Below, piece by piece: positions 1 to 10,113 of a DNA stretch of 64,000 nucleotides. The stretch spans positions 18,231,360 to 18,295,359 of the forward strand of contig NC_063167.1 in assembly GCF_023159225.1 (NCBI RefSeq), written 5' to 3'. The stretch comes from Perognathus longimembris pacificus (Eukaryota > Chordata > Mammalia > Rodentia > Heteromyidae). The position numbers were made by a program, and so were the translations under genes. The notes beneath the pieces are model-generated. The model had not been told where the DNA came from, ran no database searches, and saw only the letters and a program-made list of their open reading frames with translations. The number at the start of each line of letters is the position of its first letter. Position 1 is the first letter of the stretch.

Positions 1-182
1 GCGTCGTCTGATACTCAGTATTGTAGCTTTTTGTCCGCATGTTACTACCCTGTAAATATGCTGTTATAATACTGTTAACACCCCCTTTGCTTTTTTCTAT
101 GGGACCTCCAGGCCACCATATTTAGAACTAGATACCTTATTAAAAAAGAGAAAACCAAAAAAAAAAAAAAAAAAAAAAAAAA
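1..182 (+). pseudogene. Possible processed-pseudogene 3' end (3' UTR plus poly(A))
   Basis: About 156 bases of single-copy-looking, 3'-UTR-like sequence run straight into a 26-base A-run (157-182), with a TTATTAAAAAAG stretch shortly before it that could have served as a weak polyadenylation signal. This is the usual look of the 3' end of an L1-mobilised mRNA copy. The parent gene was not recognised. The 5' part and 5' TSD lie outside the window, so the retrocopy call is an inference. The alternative is a unique region next to an A-rich microsatellite. Confidence 0.35.
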
Positions 183-236
183 GAAACTTGAATGAGACTC
201 TCCATATTCTAGTGTTCTTCCCAAGGCCAAAATCAC

Positions 237-317
237 CTCCCTCCCTCCCTCCCTCCCTCCCTCCCTCCCTCCCTCCCTCCCTCCCTCCCTCCCTCCCTTC
301 CTTCCTTCCTTCCTTCT
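237..317. repeat. (CCCT)n to (CCTT)n microsatellite
   Basis: Tetranucleotide tract that changes from CCCT to CCTT units near base 298. It is strongly strand-asymmetric (pyrimidine on +). The Pro/Ser/Leu-rich open frame crossing it is a by-product of the repeat. The flanking stretch 318-645 shows nothing recognisable. Confidence 0.95.
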
Positions 318-660
318 TACTTTTTATAATTTCAAACCATACAAAGTTACTACCTATACTTCTTTCTTTTTTTCTTGAATTGGGTTTAAGTTACTACATA
401 TATTTCACAGTACACATTTTAACTTTCACAATGATGAAAATTATTGCATGAATCCTTTCTGTTGCTAATCACACTAAGTTTGACAGAAAAAAGACTCACT
501 GTGGCTGATGGTTCTAGAGGTCCAAAGTAGAGGGGCTGTACCTGGTGGTGGCTTCCTAGTTGGCAGAGTCCCCAGGCAGCACAGGTTTCCATGTGGTGAA
601 GGGCAGGCAGTGGGTTTGTTCTGTGGCTCTGGTCTTCCTTCCCCCCCCCCTCCCCCGCCA

Positions 661-876
661 ACTTTTTTGCCAGTCTTGGGGCTTGAACTCAGGGCCTGGG
701 CTCTAGCTAGCACTCTGTCACTTGAGCCAGAGTGCCACATCTGGCTTTTTCTGAGTAGTTTATTGGAGATAAGAGTCTCATGGACTTTCCTGTCTAGGCT
801 GGCTTTGAACCATGATCCTCAGACCTCAGTCTCCTGAGTAGCTGGGATTATAGGTGTAAGCTGCTGGTGCTCAACT
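661..876 (-). mobile_element. 7SL/B1-like + Geo dimeric SINE
   Basis: Antisense copy. The Geo monomer comes first on + (gccagtcttggggcttgaac, about 668-770), followed by the B1-like monomer ending in the complement of the TAATCCCAGCTACTC-type internal promoter region (about 826-876). The T-rich start (661-667) is the reverse of its A-tail. A C-rich run (641-657) precedes it. Family assignment rests on the shared Geo monomer with IDL-Geo. Confidence 0.85.
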
Positions 877-1466
877 ATCTTTCTCCTTTTTAGAGTCACC
901 AGGAGTCCATCATGGAGGCTCCCTCATGATCGTATCTATTCCTAATCAACTCGCCAACCTCTCACCTTAGAACACCATATTAGACATTTCACCCTTTTAC
1001 TACCTTACAATAGGGATTAAATGTCAGTGAAGGCAGCCTTGGAGATTCACTCAAATCGCATCTGAACCACAACATGTGTCAAGACATTTTCTAATGGCAG
1101 CCATCTGCTTTCACAACTTCTGTTCCGAGTTGCTGGGAAGCTGCTGAAGAAACTGGCACTCAGCAAGGACTGGTGATGTTGCCAAGGGGCAAGTGCCAAC
1201 TTACACTGCCTCCAATATCATCTCCCTCTTGCAACTTTACTAAGCCCTTAAGAACTTCATTTCTGAAGCCCTCCTCCACCCCAACCTACCTATCCTATCT
1301 GCCTCCGTATCTATTCACCCCAGCACCTGTTCTCAGTTCGCTCAGGAGCATATTTAACTATCGAAGAACAAGACTCTCCTCCTTGGTTGAAGGTCAATCT
1401 GTTTCAGTCTTCTGAGTCTATTTCTCTCTGCCTTTTTGGGATTCTGTCACTATTGATTATATCTGT

Positions 1467-1468
<2 letters not shown>
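877..1468. other. Unique interval, nothing recognised
   Basis: No repeat signature, splice-bounded exon or conserved frame could be supported. The 80-codon open frame starting at 1173 has no recognisable domain. Confidence 0.5.

Positions 1469-1519
<51 letters not shown>
1469..1519. repeat. (CT)n microsatellite
   Basis: About 25 uninterrupted CT units. Confidence 0.97.
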
Positions 1520-1521
<2 letters not shown>

Positions 1522-1537
1522 TTCCTAGCTGTCATGA

Positions 1538-1603
1538 GAACAGCTGTGCAGGGTTGAACACACTGTGACAGAACAGCTGCCCAGGGTTAAAGACACTGTG
1601 ATA
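1538..1603. repeat. 33-bp tandem duplication (two units)
   Basis: Unit 1 is 1538-1570 and unit 2 is 1571-1603. Both start gaacagctg and contain cagggtt and acactgtga, with about 5 differences in 33 bases. The copies abut directly, which suggests replication slippage or unequal exchange next to the CT tract. Confidence 0.85.
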
Positions 1604-2314
1604 GTGGCATCCCTGGGCTTGTGCCTGAATCTAGCCTGTTTCCCATCTCCCCATTGCTCTGAGCAGTTGGTGGACAACACGTTTGTGGAAGTGAAACATC
1701 AAGACAATCATCAAAATAACCAATAAAGCATCAAAATAACCAACATCTGGGACCAACTTCCAGGTTGTGCTGCCATGTGGTTACAGACAAAGGCTTGGGA
1801 GGTTAGAAACCCTGTGATCTATGGATGGTTCTTCATTTACTGTGTGGCTTCAGTTTCCCCATCAGAGCACAATAACTCTACTTCCTGAGATGCAACAAGG
1901 GTTAGGTGTGGTCCAGAAAAAGCACATGTGGGAAACAAGCCAGGAATGGGGTAAGCCTCACTTTTACCTCTGTGGTGAAGCCTTGCTGAGCTACCACTGA
2001 CCAAGAAGCTCTTCAGCCTGGGGATGGATTATGTGTCAGCCTTTTGCTTTTTTCCTGTAATGTGTAACCTGTGATGTGGGGGTGCCTGACAGAAAGACCA
2101 GATGCCCTTTCCTGTCCAGGCCAGGTCCTAGACTTCTTCCCCAAGTGGCCTGAACAGTACTGAGCTATAGGCAAAGAGCCAGGGAAGGGAGAGAAAGAAA
2201 ATGTTTACAGGGGGACAGGAAAGAGAAGGGGAGGATGAGGACAAAGGAGAAGGAAAATTGGGAGGAGGGGTAGGAGAAAGAGGACTATTTCCATTCTGAG
2301 TTGTACAAGATGCA
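1604..2314. other. Unique interval with a small internal repeat
   Basis: Mostly unremarkable sequence. A short element catcaaaataaccaa occurs twice near 1712-1745. The 2195-2285 part is purine-rich on +. No gene evidence was seen. Confidence 0.5.
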
Positions 2315-2520
2315 AGCAAGAAGTGTGGGCTCTAGAATCAGAAGGACCTGAGAGCGAAGGCTGGCACCACTCAGCATGTGGGGCCATGGGAGTGATCATT
2401 CTACCACTGTAAATCTCAGTCTTCACATCTGCAAAATGGGGATAAGAATGGTGCTAATTTCTTAGGGGTAATCTTGACATAGTGCTGAGCACTATATGTC
2501 TGGCCTAGAGTAAGTCCTCA
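2315..2520 (+). mobile_element. MIR SINE fragment
   Basis: Shows the MIR landmarks in order: a ggctctagaatcag-type 5' part, a 'catctgcaaaatgggga' core (about 2427-2443), then the 3' 'agtgctgagcac ... agtaagtcctcaa' end. Strongly diverged, as expected for this ancient tRNA-derived family. Confidence 0.75.
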
Positions 2521-2716
2521 AGACCCAGTAGTTAGAGCAGCAGCAGGGTGAAGAGAGGCACATCTACAAATCAGTGTATTCTTCAGGAAGGGGCTGTAAA
2601 ATGCACTGAACCAACTGGTTGTGGAAGATAGGAGAGCTTGTTCATTTGGTGAAGCAGATGGATTTGTCCAAGCAGAGAGGAGTATGAAGGAGAACAGAAA
2701 CCCAGGAATAATAATA

Positions 2717-2756
2717 AATACTAATACGAATAATTGGCATTATTCGTATTAGTATT
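2717..2756. repeat. Perfect 18-bp inverted repeat (hairpin), 4-base loop
   Basis: The left arm aatactaatacgaataat (2717-2734) is exactly complementary to the right arm 2739-2756, separated by TGGC (2735-2738). It abuts the old SINE fragment that follows. No polymerase III or miRNA context was recognised. Confidence 0.9.
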
Positions 2757-2945
2757 GGGGTTTAAGCTCAGGGCTTTGAGGTTGTTAGACAAGCACTTCA
2801 TCACTTGAACCCCCAGCCCTTTTGATTTAGTTACTTTTCACACCCAACTTTTTAACTGAGTCTGACCTTGTGCTTCCATCCTCCTGATCTCCATGCCCTG
2901 ATTAGCTGAGATTACACATGTGTGCCACTGCATATGGTCTAGGAA
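2757..2945 (-). mobile_element. Old ID-like plus B1-like SINE fragment
   Basis: Bases 2757-2818 match an antisense ID/tRNA-Ala monomer (complement of the 'gggttcaagtgatgaagtgcttg' type). Bases 2820-2945 match an antisense B1 monomer ending in 'gattagctgagattac ... gtgtgccac'. More diverged than the Geo-containing SINEs here. Confidence 0.6.
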
Positions 2946-3034
2946 TTGTCCTTATCTGTCTGACACCAATTGTATTGGTTGAGGGTGAAAGTTCATGTGC
3001 TAATGATAGCTAAATTGAGTAATATATATCATTT

Positions 3035-3353
3035 TTTTCTTGCTGTGACAAAATACCTGAGCAAAACAAGGGAGGAAAGATTTATTTTGGCTTACAGTTT
3101 CAGTCTGTCATGGCAGGGAGGACAGGGCAAAGCAGAACAGCTCACATAATGGTGGCTAGGAAGGAGAGAGAAAGAAAGGAGAGAGAGGGAAAGGTAGGGA
3201 GGGTGAAAGGAAGGGAGAGAGAGAAGGAAATGAAAGGAAAGAAGAGGGAGGAAGGGAAGGAGGGGGAGGGAGGGGGAGGGAGGGCGAAAGGAAGGGAGAG
3301 AGAAGGAAATGAAAGAAGAGGGAGGAAGGGAAGGAGGGGGAGGGAGGGGAGGG

Positions 3354-3408
<55 letters not shown>

Positions 3409-3548
3409 ATAGGTTGATTCAGCCCATGTTCAGGGCAGGTCTCTCCCCTCCCCACCTACTTTGGGATGATCCTCAGATGTACCCAGAGGTGTACTTTATG
3501 AGCCTCCCAGGTGCTTGTCAATCCAATCAAGTTGACAAACCATTACAA
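3035..3548 (-). mobile_element. MT-type MaLR LTR (ERVL-MaLR), antisense
   Basis: The + strand begins with 'gctgtgacaaaatacctgag ... gatttattttggc', the complement of an MT-family LTR 3' end including its AATAAA. It ends 'ccagaggtgtacttt ... atccaatcaagttgaca', typical of rodent MT LTRs. The interior is expanded by a 250-base purine microsatellite (3156-3406). Confidence 0.75.
3156..3406. repeat. Long polypurine tract (GGAAG/GAAAG then GA)n
   Basis: About 250 bases almost free of pyrimidines on +, ending in about 24 GA units (3358-3406). The Arg/Glu/Gly- and Ser/Pro/Leu-rich open frames on both strands are produced by the repeat. A candidate for triplex (H-DNA) formation. Confidence 0.95.
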
Positions 3549-4944
3549 TGTAGGAGAACTGAAAGCAAATTCCATGTTGCTGGCTTAATCAGGAATAAAA
3601 CTAGACAGAGATCCACAAATGACTTCCATGTCTCTGATTAGGGACACAGAGAAGGGATCTGAAGTGATGGGGGTACTGGCTGTGTGGCACTCACCTACTG
3701 TAGGGTGCTAACTGGGTCATCATTTGATATCTAGTGAAGTGCAGTAGCCAAAGGCACCCCCAAATCTCACAAGGGTGAGTAGTGGTGTCTGGCTTTCACT
3801 TCAGCTCTGTCTGAAGCTGAGCTCCAAGTTGGCCACTATCTTGTCAGTGACTAGGTTTTCCCAGGCCTCTAGGGCCCAGTAAGATTAGGAGACAGAGGAG
3901 ACTAAGGCTGGTGAGTATAGACAACTGGGGTGCAGGGGACTTCCGTTGGTCCTTTTGGCTAGGCAGGAAGTGTAACCAAGAATCACAGCTTGATGTGCTG
4001 GCTTGGGGGCTTTCCATCTCCCTGGAGCTGTGAAATGCATGTGGGCTTTTCCCCAACCTCTGCCAAAACTACACCCTCCTCACCCACACTGACACCAGAT
4101 TTCCTGATTCTCAGAAGATGCTACCTGCATGGCTGTGTCCACAGGGCTGTAGGTGGAGATGAAGTAACACCGGATGTACACATTTTTGAATTGGGATAAA
4201 ATACCAGCTAAATATTTGTCTTAGATTTTCCCTCCTGAGGACCTGAGTTATGAGATGCCAGTTATTTTAATATGGAATATGTGTCATCACACACAGAGTC
4301 TATGACATGCACAGCCAACCATGCACATGCATATAGAAGCAAACACAGAGACACTTGGAACTATTTTTCTTTTTCAAGGACTTTGAATGGTTCTGAGAAG
4401 CTGGAAAAAAATCCCAACTCAAGAAAATATTTCTACTGGGACCTGTGAATATTACACAAACTAATCATCCTAACCTTGTTTTCCCACCTTGCCCAGATGA
4501 TTATATCATTGAATTGAAGGACTTAGCAATACGGATAGTCACTCTCTGGCACTCAGGGGTGCTTGACTCCTTGAGGTCTCTTGGAGGCCCCCTTCATCCA
4601 TCTTTGAAGAGGTGGAGGCGGACTAGAAGCTTTCCATTTAGAGCTTAATCTGTTCATTTGGTTTCAGCACCACGGTCAGCACCTCACCACCCACTACTCT
4701 AGGAGGCTGAGGCTTCATGTGGGCAGTTTAGGAAGGAACACTAGGACACAAAGACATCCAGGTCAAAGAGAGTTCTGATTCCACACAGGACTTCATCTAG
4801 ACTCTAAGCACAGGCTCACAAGCTCTTTGAATATTTTTTCTGATATTTCTCTCCCTCCCTCCCTCCCTCCCTCTACCTCTCCTTCTATCCCTCCTTCCTT
4901 CCTTTCTCCTCTCTCTGTCCCTGTGTCTGTCTGCCCGTCTGTCT
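3549..4944. other. Unique interval, nothing recognised
   Basis: No interspersed repeat or coding feature supported. It ends in a short CCCT/CCTT pyrimidine tract (4850-4905). Confidence 0.45.
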
Positions 4945-5195
4945 CTTTGATGGTACTGGGGTTTGAATTCAGGGCTTCATGCATGTTAGGCAGATACTCT
5001 ACCATTTGAACCATGCCCCTAGACTTTTTTTGCTTCATTTATTTTTCATATTTTTGCTGCCTCCTCTACCAAGGCTTTCCACATAGCTGGAGCCATCATG
5101 TGGACTGGTGAGTGAATTGAGAGCCTGGCTGTTTACCTGGTCTATCCTTGAACTGCAGCCATCCTGGTCTCTACCTCTAGAGTAGCTAGGTCTAA
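4945..5195 (-). mobile_element. Old ID-like + B1-like SINE
   Basis: An antisense ID monomer at 4952-5022 (complement includes ggtagagtatctgcc and gttcaaatgg) is followed by diverged B1-like sequence to the 'agagtagctaggtc' end. Tail orientation agrees with a minus-strand insertion. Confidence 0.6.
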
Positions 5196-5275
5196 TCTAA
5201 TGTTTATAAACCATGTATATTTTGCCTCCTGTGATAGATGTAATGAACTCCTGGGAATACTTCCAAAATTCCTCT

Positions 5276-5330
<55 letters not shown>
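5276..5330. repeat. (TG)n microsatellite
   Basis: About 27 uninterrupted TG units. It is followed at 5380-5428 by (TTC)n and (CTC)n runs. Confidence 0.97.
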
Positions 5331-5331
<1 letters not shown>

Positions 5332-5424
5332 AAGATCCTTGCTTTGGACTTCAGGATTTTGAGTACAGGCTCCTAGCGTCTCTTCTTCTTCTTCTTCTTC
5401 TTCCTGCTCTTCCCCCTCCTCCTC

Positions 5425-5555
5425 CTCCATTTCTCTCTGTCACTGTTTCTCTGTCTTGCTCTAGGTCTTTCTATGTTGCCCAAACTGGCCTTGAACCTCT
5501 AGTCTCAAGTGATCCTCCTGCCTCATGATTACAAGTGTATTCCACAGTGCCTGGG
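5425..5555 (-). mobile_element. B1-like SINE (7SL-derived), antisense
   Basis: Contains 'tatgttgcccaaactggcc', 'agtgatcctcctgcctca' and 'gattacaagtgt', the antisense hallmarks of a 7SL-derived Alu/B1 monomer. No attached Geo half is evident. Confidence 0.7.
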
Positions 5556-7519
5556 TCTTCTAGATCAATTTCTGATATTCTTATCTCTCCTTCCTCATCC
5601 ATAAGCTGCCTTCATCCCCTACTGGCCACACCCTCAACTCCAAAGCACCAAAAGATGACAGTAGTTCCTTTTTAGAGCTCCTTCCAATGAGAGCTCCATT
5701 CCACTCAAGTCTCCTTGCCTTTCATTTATCTGGACAGAATCCCATGTTCTCCCCTAAACCAATCTAGAAGAATAAGAAAGGCTGCTTAAGCCAATCAGAA
5801 TTCATCCCTGGAGCTGAGAGTGGGTCATCTGGACCTTGTCATGAGGGTGGAGACAGGGAAATTCTTCAAAGAAGAGCAGGCGTAAAATGGAAGTTGATAA
5901 GACAACAAAGAACTGAGTCAGATGCTGTGGCTTGTAGCCATTAATTTGATATTGATCAATGACAAAACTCCAGCTCTGCATCCTATATCCCTCTCATCCA
6001 AGCCTTCTGAGTAGCATATTTCCCATATTGCTTATGATGCCATTCATTTTCCTTGTGGTGCTCTCCCACTAGGATTCTTACTGTCTCCCCACCTCATCCA
6101 TCTTCTAGAAGGCTGTGTAGAGCTCACTATCAAATGTATCCTTTCTCCCGTGGACCCCACAGTGCTGTGTACTCATGGCTGTGGTTTGTAATTCCATGGT
6201 TCTGTCTTCCTAATGCCCCATACCCCTCTCCCACTGTATGCACTGTATTCTGGCTCGTTGAAGGTTTGGCTCTGGGCAGGTCTTCACTAGTCTCTCAGGT
6301 TCTAGTCTTGGTTTAGGGAAAGAACTCTGTAAATGTTTTTAAAATTTATGAAAATCAGTTTGTGTTGAAAACCTGACTTCTGTGAAGTTGTCTGCATTTT
6401 AAATAAATGACAGAGCCCTAAGTCACAAGAAAGGAGCCTCCGTGGTAGAATTTCAGGCACCAGTGGTCTGTGGACAGAAGCTTCCTCTGTCCTTTGTGCC
6501 TGGAGGAGGAGTGCTGGCCTGGCAGGTAGACTTTTTCTATTTTTGCTTCTCCAGTACAACAACAACAACAACCCACCCATCACACTGTCTCCTGTGTCAA
6601 GGAAACAAATGTGTTTCCCTTTGGCTTTCTGGTGGGAGGAAGTTTCTTCCATCCCGACAGGCTTCCTGCCCTGGTTCTGGTGGACCGGATGTTCCTTCTG
6701 ACATCCCGTGAATTGTGGTGGCAATACCCTGGTTGACTCTCTCCATTTTCTGAGCCCCACCTGGCAGCCCAGCTCTGTCTGAAAGGGACACTTCAGTGTC
6801 AGCTGGGAATTTGAAGGAGCCTTGTTCTAGAATTTGGACTTTTCTATGGGCTGGGATGGCTACTTCTGACTGACCTGTGCTTTCTCTAGTCTTCCAGCTG
6901 AGTACCTCATGCTCCACAAGCTGACCAGCCTCTCTACCCTCATCTTGTCCCCCCCAGCCCACCCCTTACCCCTGTCTAAAGTGACTTTCAGCAGCACAGA
7001 GAAGTTGAGTTCCTATTACCCCCTCAGGTTCCTGGTGCTCTCAGGTCACAGTCTGTATAGAGGTACAGTCATCACCTGGGTACACGGTACCCACATACTA
7101 GTCAGGCACACACCATGCCATACAGAGGCCCCAACATCAGCCAGGAACCCACCAGACAAGCACTTGGCCTGCTTTTGCACCCCTTTCCCTCTCTGGATTT
7201 CCTACCCTTCCTGATGGGCTGGCAAACCTGTACTCACATCCCAAGATCCAGATGCACCAGTCCCTTCTCTGAAGTCCACCCCATTAAGCCTTCCTGTCTG
7301 TGCACAGGGCCTCTTGTTATTGATCTGTGCTCTGTTTCCTCCATTAGATTGTGAGCAGTGGCCTTGGGGTAGGGGACTTCTGACAAGTCAGTGGTGTGCT
7401 CATATGCTCTGTCTCCAGGCTCCTGATGATGTCACGTGTTCTGATTTTCTTGGGAGATGTGAAAAGTGAAAGTCAAATCAAACACAGCCCTGCTCCAGGA
7501 CCCTGAGGGTGTATGTAGC
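5556..7519. other. Unique interval, nothing recognised
   Basis: Contains a short (CAA)n at 6555-6572 and weakly L2-like sequence near 7300-7385. The 152-codon minus-strand frame (6302-6760) and the 121-codon frame (6597-6962) have no recognisable domain and overlap each other, so I treat them as chance. Confidence 0.45.
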
Positions 7520-7745
7520 CTTGGTGATGGAAGGTGGTGCTTGTCTGTAGTCCTAGCTACTCAAAAGGTAGAGAAAGGAGGATCATTGTTTGAAGCCAGT
7601 CTGGGCAAAGTTAGTGAGAGGAACTGTCTGAAAAGAAACTAAAAGCAAATGGACTGAGGTAGGGATGGCTTAGTGGTAGAGTGCTGGCCTAGTAAATGCT
7701 GAGGCCCTGAGTTGACTCTAGCGCAGACAATAACAAAACAGTAAT
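7520..7745 (+). mobile_element. Old B1 + ID dimeric SINE
   Basis: B1-like half about 7525-7640 ('tagtcctagctactcaaaag', 'gaggatcattgtttgaagcc'), then an ID-like half about 7660-7725 ('ggcttagtggtagagtgctgg', 'gaggccctgagttgac'), and an A-rich end. This B1-dID-type arrangement predates the Geo dimers. Confidence 0.7.
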
Positions 7746-8130
7746 AGCAGTTTAAAGTTCTTAAATCATAGTCATATAATTTTTGAATCATAGTCTCATA
7801 TACCTTGAGTCATTGAACCTTAGAATGCATTAATTCATTCAATAACGATTTTCTGCATGTCTGCTCTGTGCCAGGCTCTATCTGAATGCTGAGATGATTT
7901 TTGTGCCTGTCAGGGCTGAGAACAGATTGTTTTAAAGTCGGAAGGGAGGCTGGGAGCCCAGGAAGAGGGGCTGCAGCTGGATAGTTCCCTCCCACTCTTG
8001 CCTCACCCATCCTCCTGGTGCCAGCCAAGGGGGTCCCATGTCCTGTCACACCAAAAGCGTGGGCCTGCAGCCATGGAGGACTACAAAGTGCTCAGGGGCT
8101 TCCACTGTGATGGAATTTCCCTGCTTGCCT

Positions 8131-8203
8131 CTGTGTGTGTGTGTGTGTATGTGTGTGTGTGTATGCATGTGTATATATGTGTGTGTGTGTGCATGTGTAT
8201 ATA
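8131..8203. repeat. Imperfect (TG)n microsatellite
   Basis: TG/TATG/CATG mixed repeat. A second TG run occupies 8463-8495 directly before the next SINE. Confidence 0.95.
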
Positions 8204-8490
8204 ACCTCCCAGCAGGAACATGTTAACTCTGTCTAGCCACTCTTTGTTCATGACAGTCATCAATGGTATCTTCTGGCTGGTTTCAGCTTGGTGGATCTCC
8301 CTAGAACAAGCTGGGGAAAAAAGAGTATGGAAATGGCAATCAAAAAGCAGCAGTGGCATGAATAACTAGGCCATAGGCCATGATTTCCTGCCAAGTGCTT
8401 ACTCTGTGCCACACTGGCATCCTTTTGCTCACAGACTCCAAACAAGCCCACTGAAATTTCCACGTGTGTGTGTGTGTGTGTGTGTGCATG

Positions 8491-8758
8491 TGTGCTGGTA
8501 CTGGGGTTTGATCTCAGGGCTTGGGTGCTGTCTCTTATCTCTTGCTCAATATTAGCACTCTACTACTTGAGCCACAGCACCACTTCTGGCTTTTTTGCTA
8601 GTTAATTGGAGATAGGATTCTCATAGACTTTCCTGCTTGGGCTGGCTTTGATTCATGATCCTCAGACGAGATCGGGCGCGTTCAGGGTGGTATGGCCGTA
8701 GACTGATTCATGATCCTCAGTAGCTAGGATTACAGGCACAAGCCACCAGAGCCCATGC
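8491..8758 (-). mobile_element. B1-like + Geo SINE carrying a 5S-derived insertion
   Basis: Antisense Geo half (ctggtactggggtttgatct to about 8600) followed by the B1-like half ending 'gattacaggcacaagccacc' at about 8750. The element is interrupted at 8666-8703 by 5S rRNA sequence with duplication of 17 bases of the SINE. It is therefore older than the 5S insertion. Confidence 0.85.
8649..8720 (-). pseudogene. Truncated 5S rRNA retropseudogene fragment with 17-bp TSD
   Basis: Bases 8666-8703 read on the minus strand are gtctacggccatacc and onward, which matches nucleotides 1-38 of mammalian 5S rRNA without a mismatch that I can see. The insert is flanked by identical 17-mers tgattcatgatcctcag at 8649-8665 and 8704-8720. 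The next four 5S bases (CTGA, positions 39-42) are also matched by the adjoining TSD bases 8662-8665, so there is 4-base microhomology at the 3' truncation point. There is no poly(A). This fits a tailless retropseudogene from a 3'-truncated 5S transcript. The internal promoter (A box and C box, roughly 5S nt 50-90) is absent, so it cannot be a 5S gene. Confidence 0.9.
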
Positions 8759-9044
8759 TTCATTTTTTTTAAAAGAGGAAATTGTAACTCAATGAGTCTC
8801 ACAATGGTCAAGTGCTAGGACTGGAAATCATTCCACTGGCTTCTCTTCTCTCTGCCACTGTCTGACACGTTCAATTCTGTGGAATAAAGGTAGTAATGTT
8901 GGTGTTCAACTCATAGTCTTTCAAGATAGAAGGAGGAGGATGCATGTAAAATGCTTACTGTGGTACCTGGCACTGAGCGAGGGTCAGAACAATGGTCATG
9001 AGTACAGGATTGGGACTCATTGTACACGGGAAAGCTTGGTCTTC
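8759..9044. other. Unique interval
   Basis: No feature supported except weak MIR-like sequence near 8820-8985. Confidence 0.4.
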
Positions 9045-9332
9045 AACTTGACACCATTGGGAAGTGGTGTAAGCTGTGTGGCCCTTTAAGGATGGGAGAT
9101 TTTAGGTCATTGAGGGTGTGCTCTCGAAAGGGATTGTGGGAAGCCAGTCATTTTCTCGCTTTCTTCCACTTCTTCTTCACCATGAGGTGAGTGGCTTTCT
9201 GTACCACATGTTCCCACCATGAAATTCCAACATGGAACAAACCTTCCAACTGTGAGCCAAAGTAACTATTCCTCTTTTTAAGTTTGTTATCTCAAGTATT
9301 TTGTTTTAATAACAGAAAGCTGACTAAGGCAA
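9045..9332 (+). mobile_element. MT-type MaLR LTR fragment
   Basis: Sense LTR 3' portion: 'gggattgtgggaagcc', 'caccatgaggtgagtggctt', 'tgtgagccaaagtaacta', ending 'tctcaagtattttgttttaa' and 'agaaagctgactaa'. The order matches the rodent MT/ORR MaLR consensus as I know it. No internal region is attached. Confidence 0.8.
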
Positions 9333-9504
9333 CCTGGAGGGCCCGGCTTGTCACCTGTATTTATTGAAATGCCACATACAGTCAAAAGTGCAGTTCAATG
9401 AGAACCTGCATCCTCTGTCCAGGCCCCCAAAGCTGCAGGTCAGTCAGCTCTCCTTCCTTGGCCCTGGGCATAAGTGGAGGAGCAAGGAAGGAAAGCCAGG
9501 CAGA

Positions 9505-9600
9505 TCAGTTTGTATCCAGCTCCAGGATGCTTGCTGTGTGACCCTTGGCCTAGCCTTTGACCTTTCTGAGCCTATGGAATGGATACAATGACCTCCAGCT
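9505..9600 (+). mobile_element. MIR fragment
   Basis: 'gcttgctgtgtgacccttgg' followed by 'cctttctgagcc' reproduces the MIR core. Confidence 0.65.
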
Positions 9601-9874
9601 GGCTGCTTAGCTCTCAGGAAAGACTAGAACTCATTTGTGTTTGATTAATCACTTTGAGGGCAGTCTGTTATTCATTATTTTTGGCCTGCAAACTCCTTGG
9701 TTATGAAATGAGCTCCTAAAAATAATGACTGTTCTTTTCCATGAGGCCTACTCCAACTCAGACTGTGTCCAAGGAAGCAGCCCAGTGATTGCACAGTGCT
9801 TTTGGAAAGAAGCCTGGTTGCACATCCATTCCCTCAAGTAAACAATGGAGGATACAATTTTACCTGCCCCACAC
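9601..9874. other. Unique AT-rich block, possible conserved non-coding element
   Basis: Bases 9640-9735 contain tgattaatcac, ttattcattatttttgg and aaaaataatgactg, are not repeat-like, and resemble homeodomain-rich non-coding conservation. This is inference from composition only. Confidence 0.3.
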
Positions 9875-9889
9875 CCCCCTTTAATTCTT

Positions 9890-10098
9890 TTTTTTTTTTT
9901 TTTTTTTGGCCAGTTGTGGGCCTTGGACTCAGGGCCTGAGCACTGTCCCTGGCTTCTTCCCGCTCAAGGCTAGCACTCTGCCACTTGAGCCACAGCGCCG
10001 CTTCTGGCCGTTTTCTGTATATGTGGTGCTGGGGAATCGAACCTAGGGCCTCGTGTATCCGAGGCAGGCACTCTTGCCACTAGGCTATATCCCCAGCC
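9890..10098 (-). mobile_element. Young IDL-Geo SINE, copy 1
   Basis: Antisense full-length dimer: the T-run (9890-9907) is the reversed tail, Geo is about 9908-10014, and IDL (tRNA-Ala/ID-like) is about 10020-10098 ending 'gctatatccccagcc'. The TSD ccccctttaattctt is at 9875-9889 and 10099-10113. Several CpGs are intact. It differs from the copy at 13635-13841 at only about 3 positions, so insertion is recent. Confidence 0.95.
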
Positions 10099-10113
10099 CC
10101 CCCTTTAATTCTT

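Noticed and set aside
2717..2756. MicroRNA precursor
   Set aside because: An 18-bp stem with a 4-base loop and no extended flanking stem is too short for a canonical pre-miRNA.
3110..3455. Arg/Glu-rich and Ser/Leu/Pro-rich frames
   Set aside because: Artefact of the polypurine microsatellite.
8666..8703. A functional 5S rRNA gene
   Set aside because: Only the first 38 bases are present. The internal control region and the last two thirds are missing.
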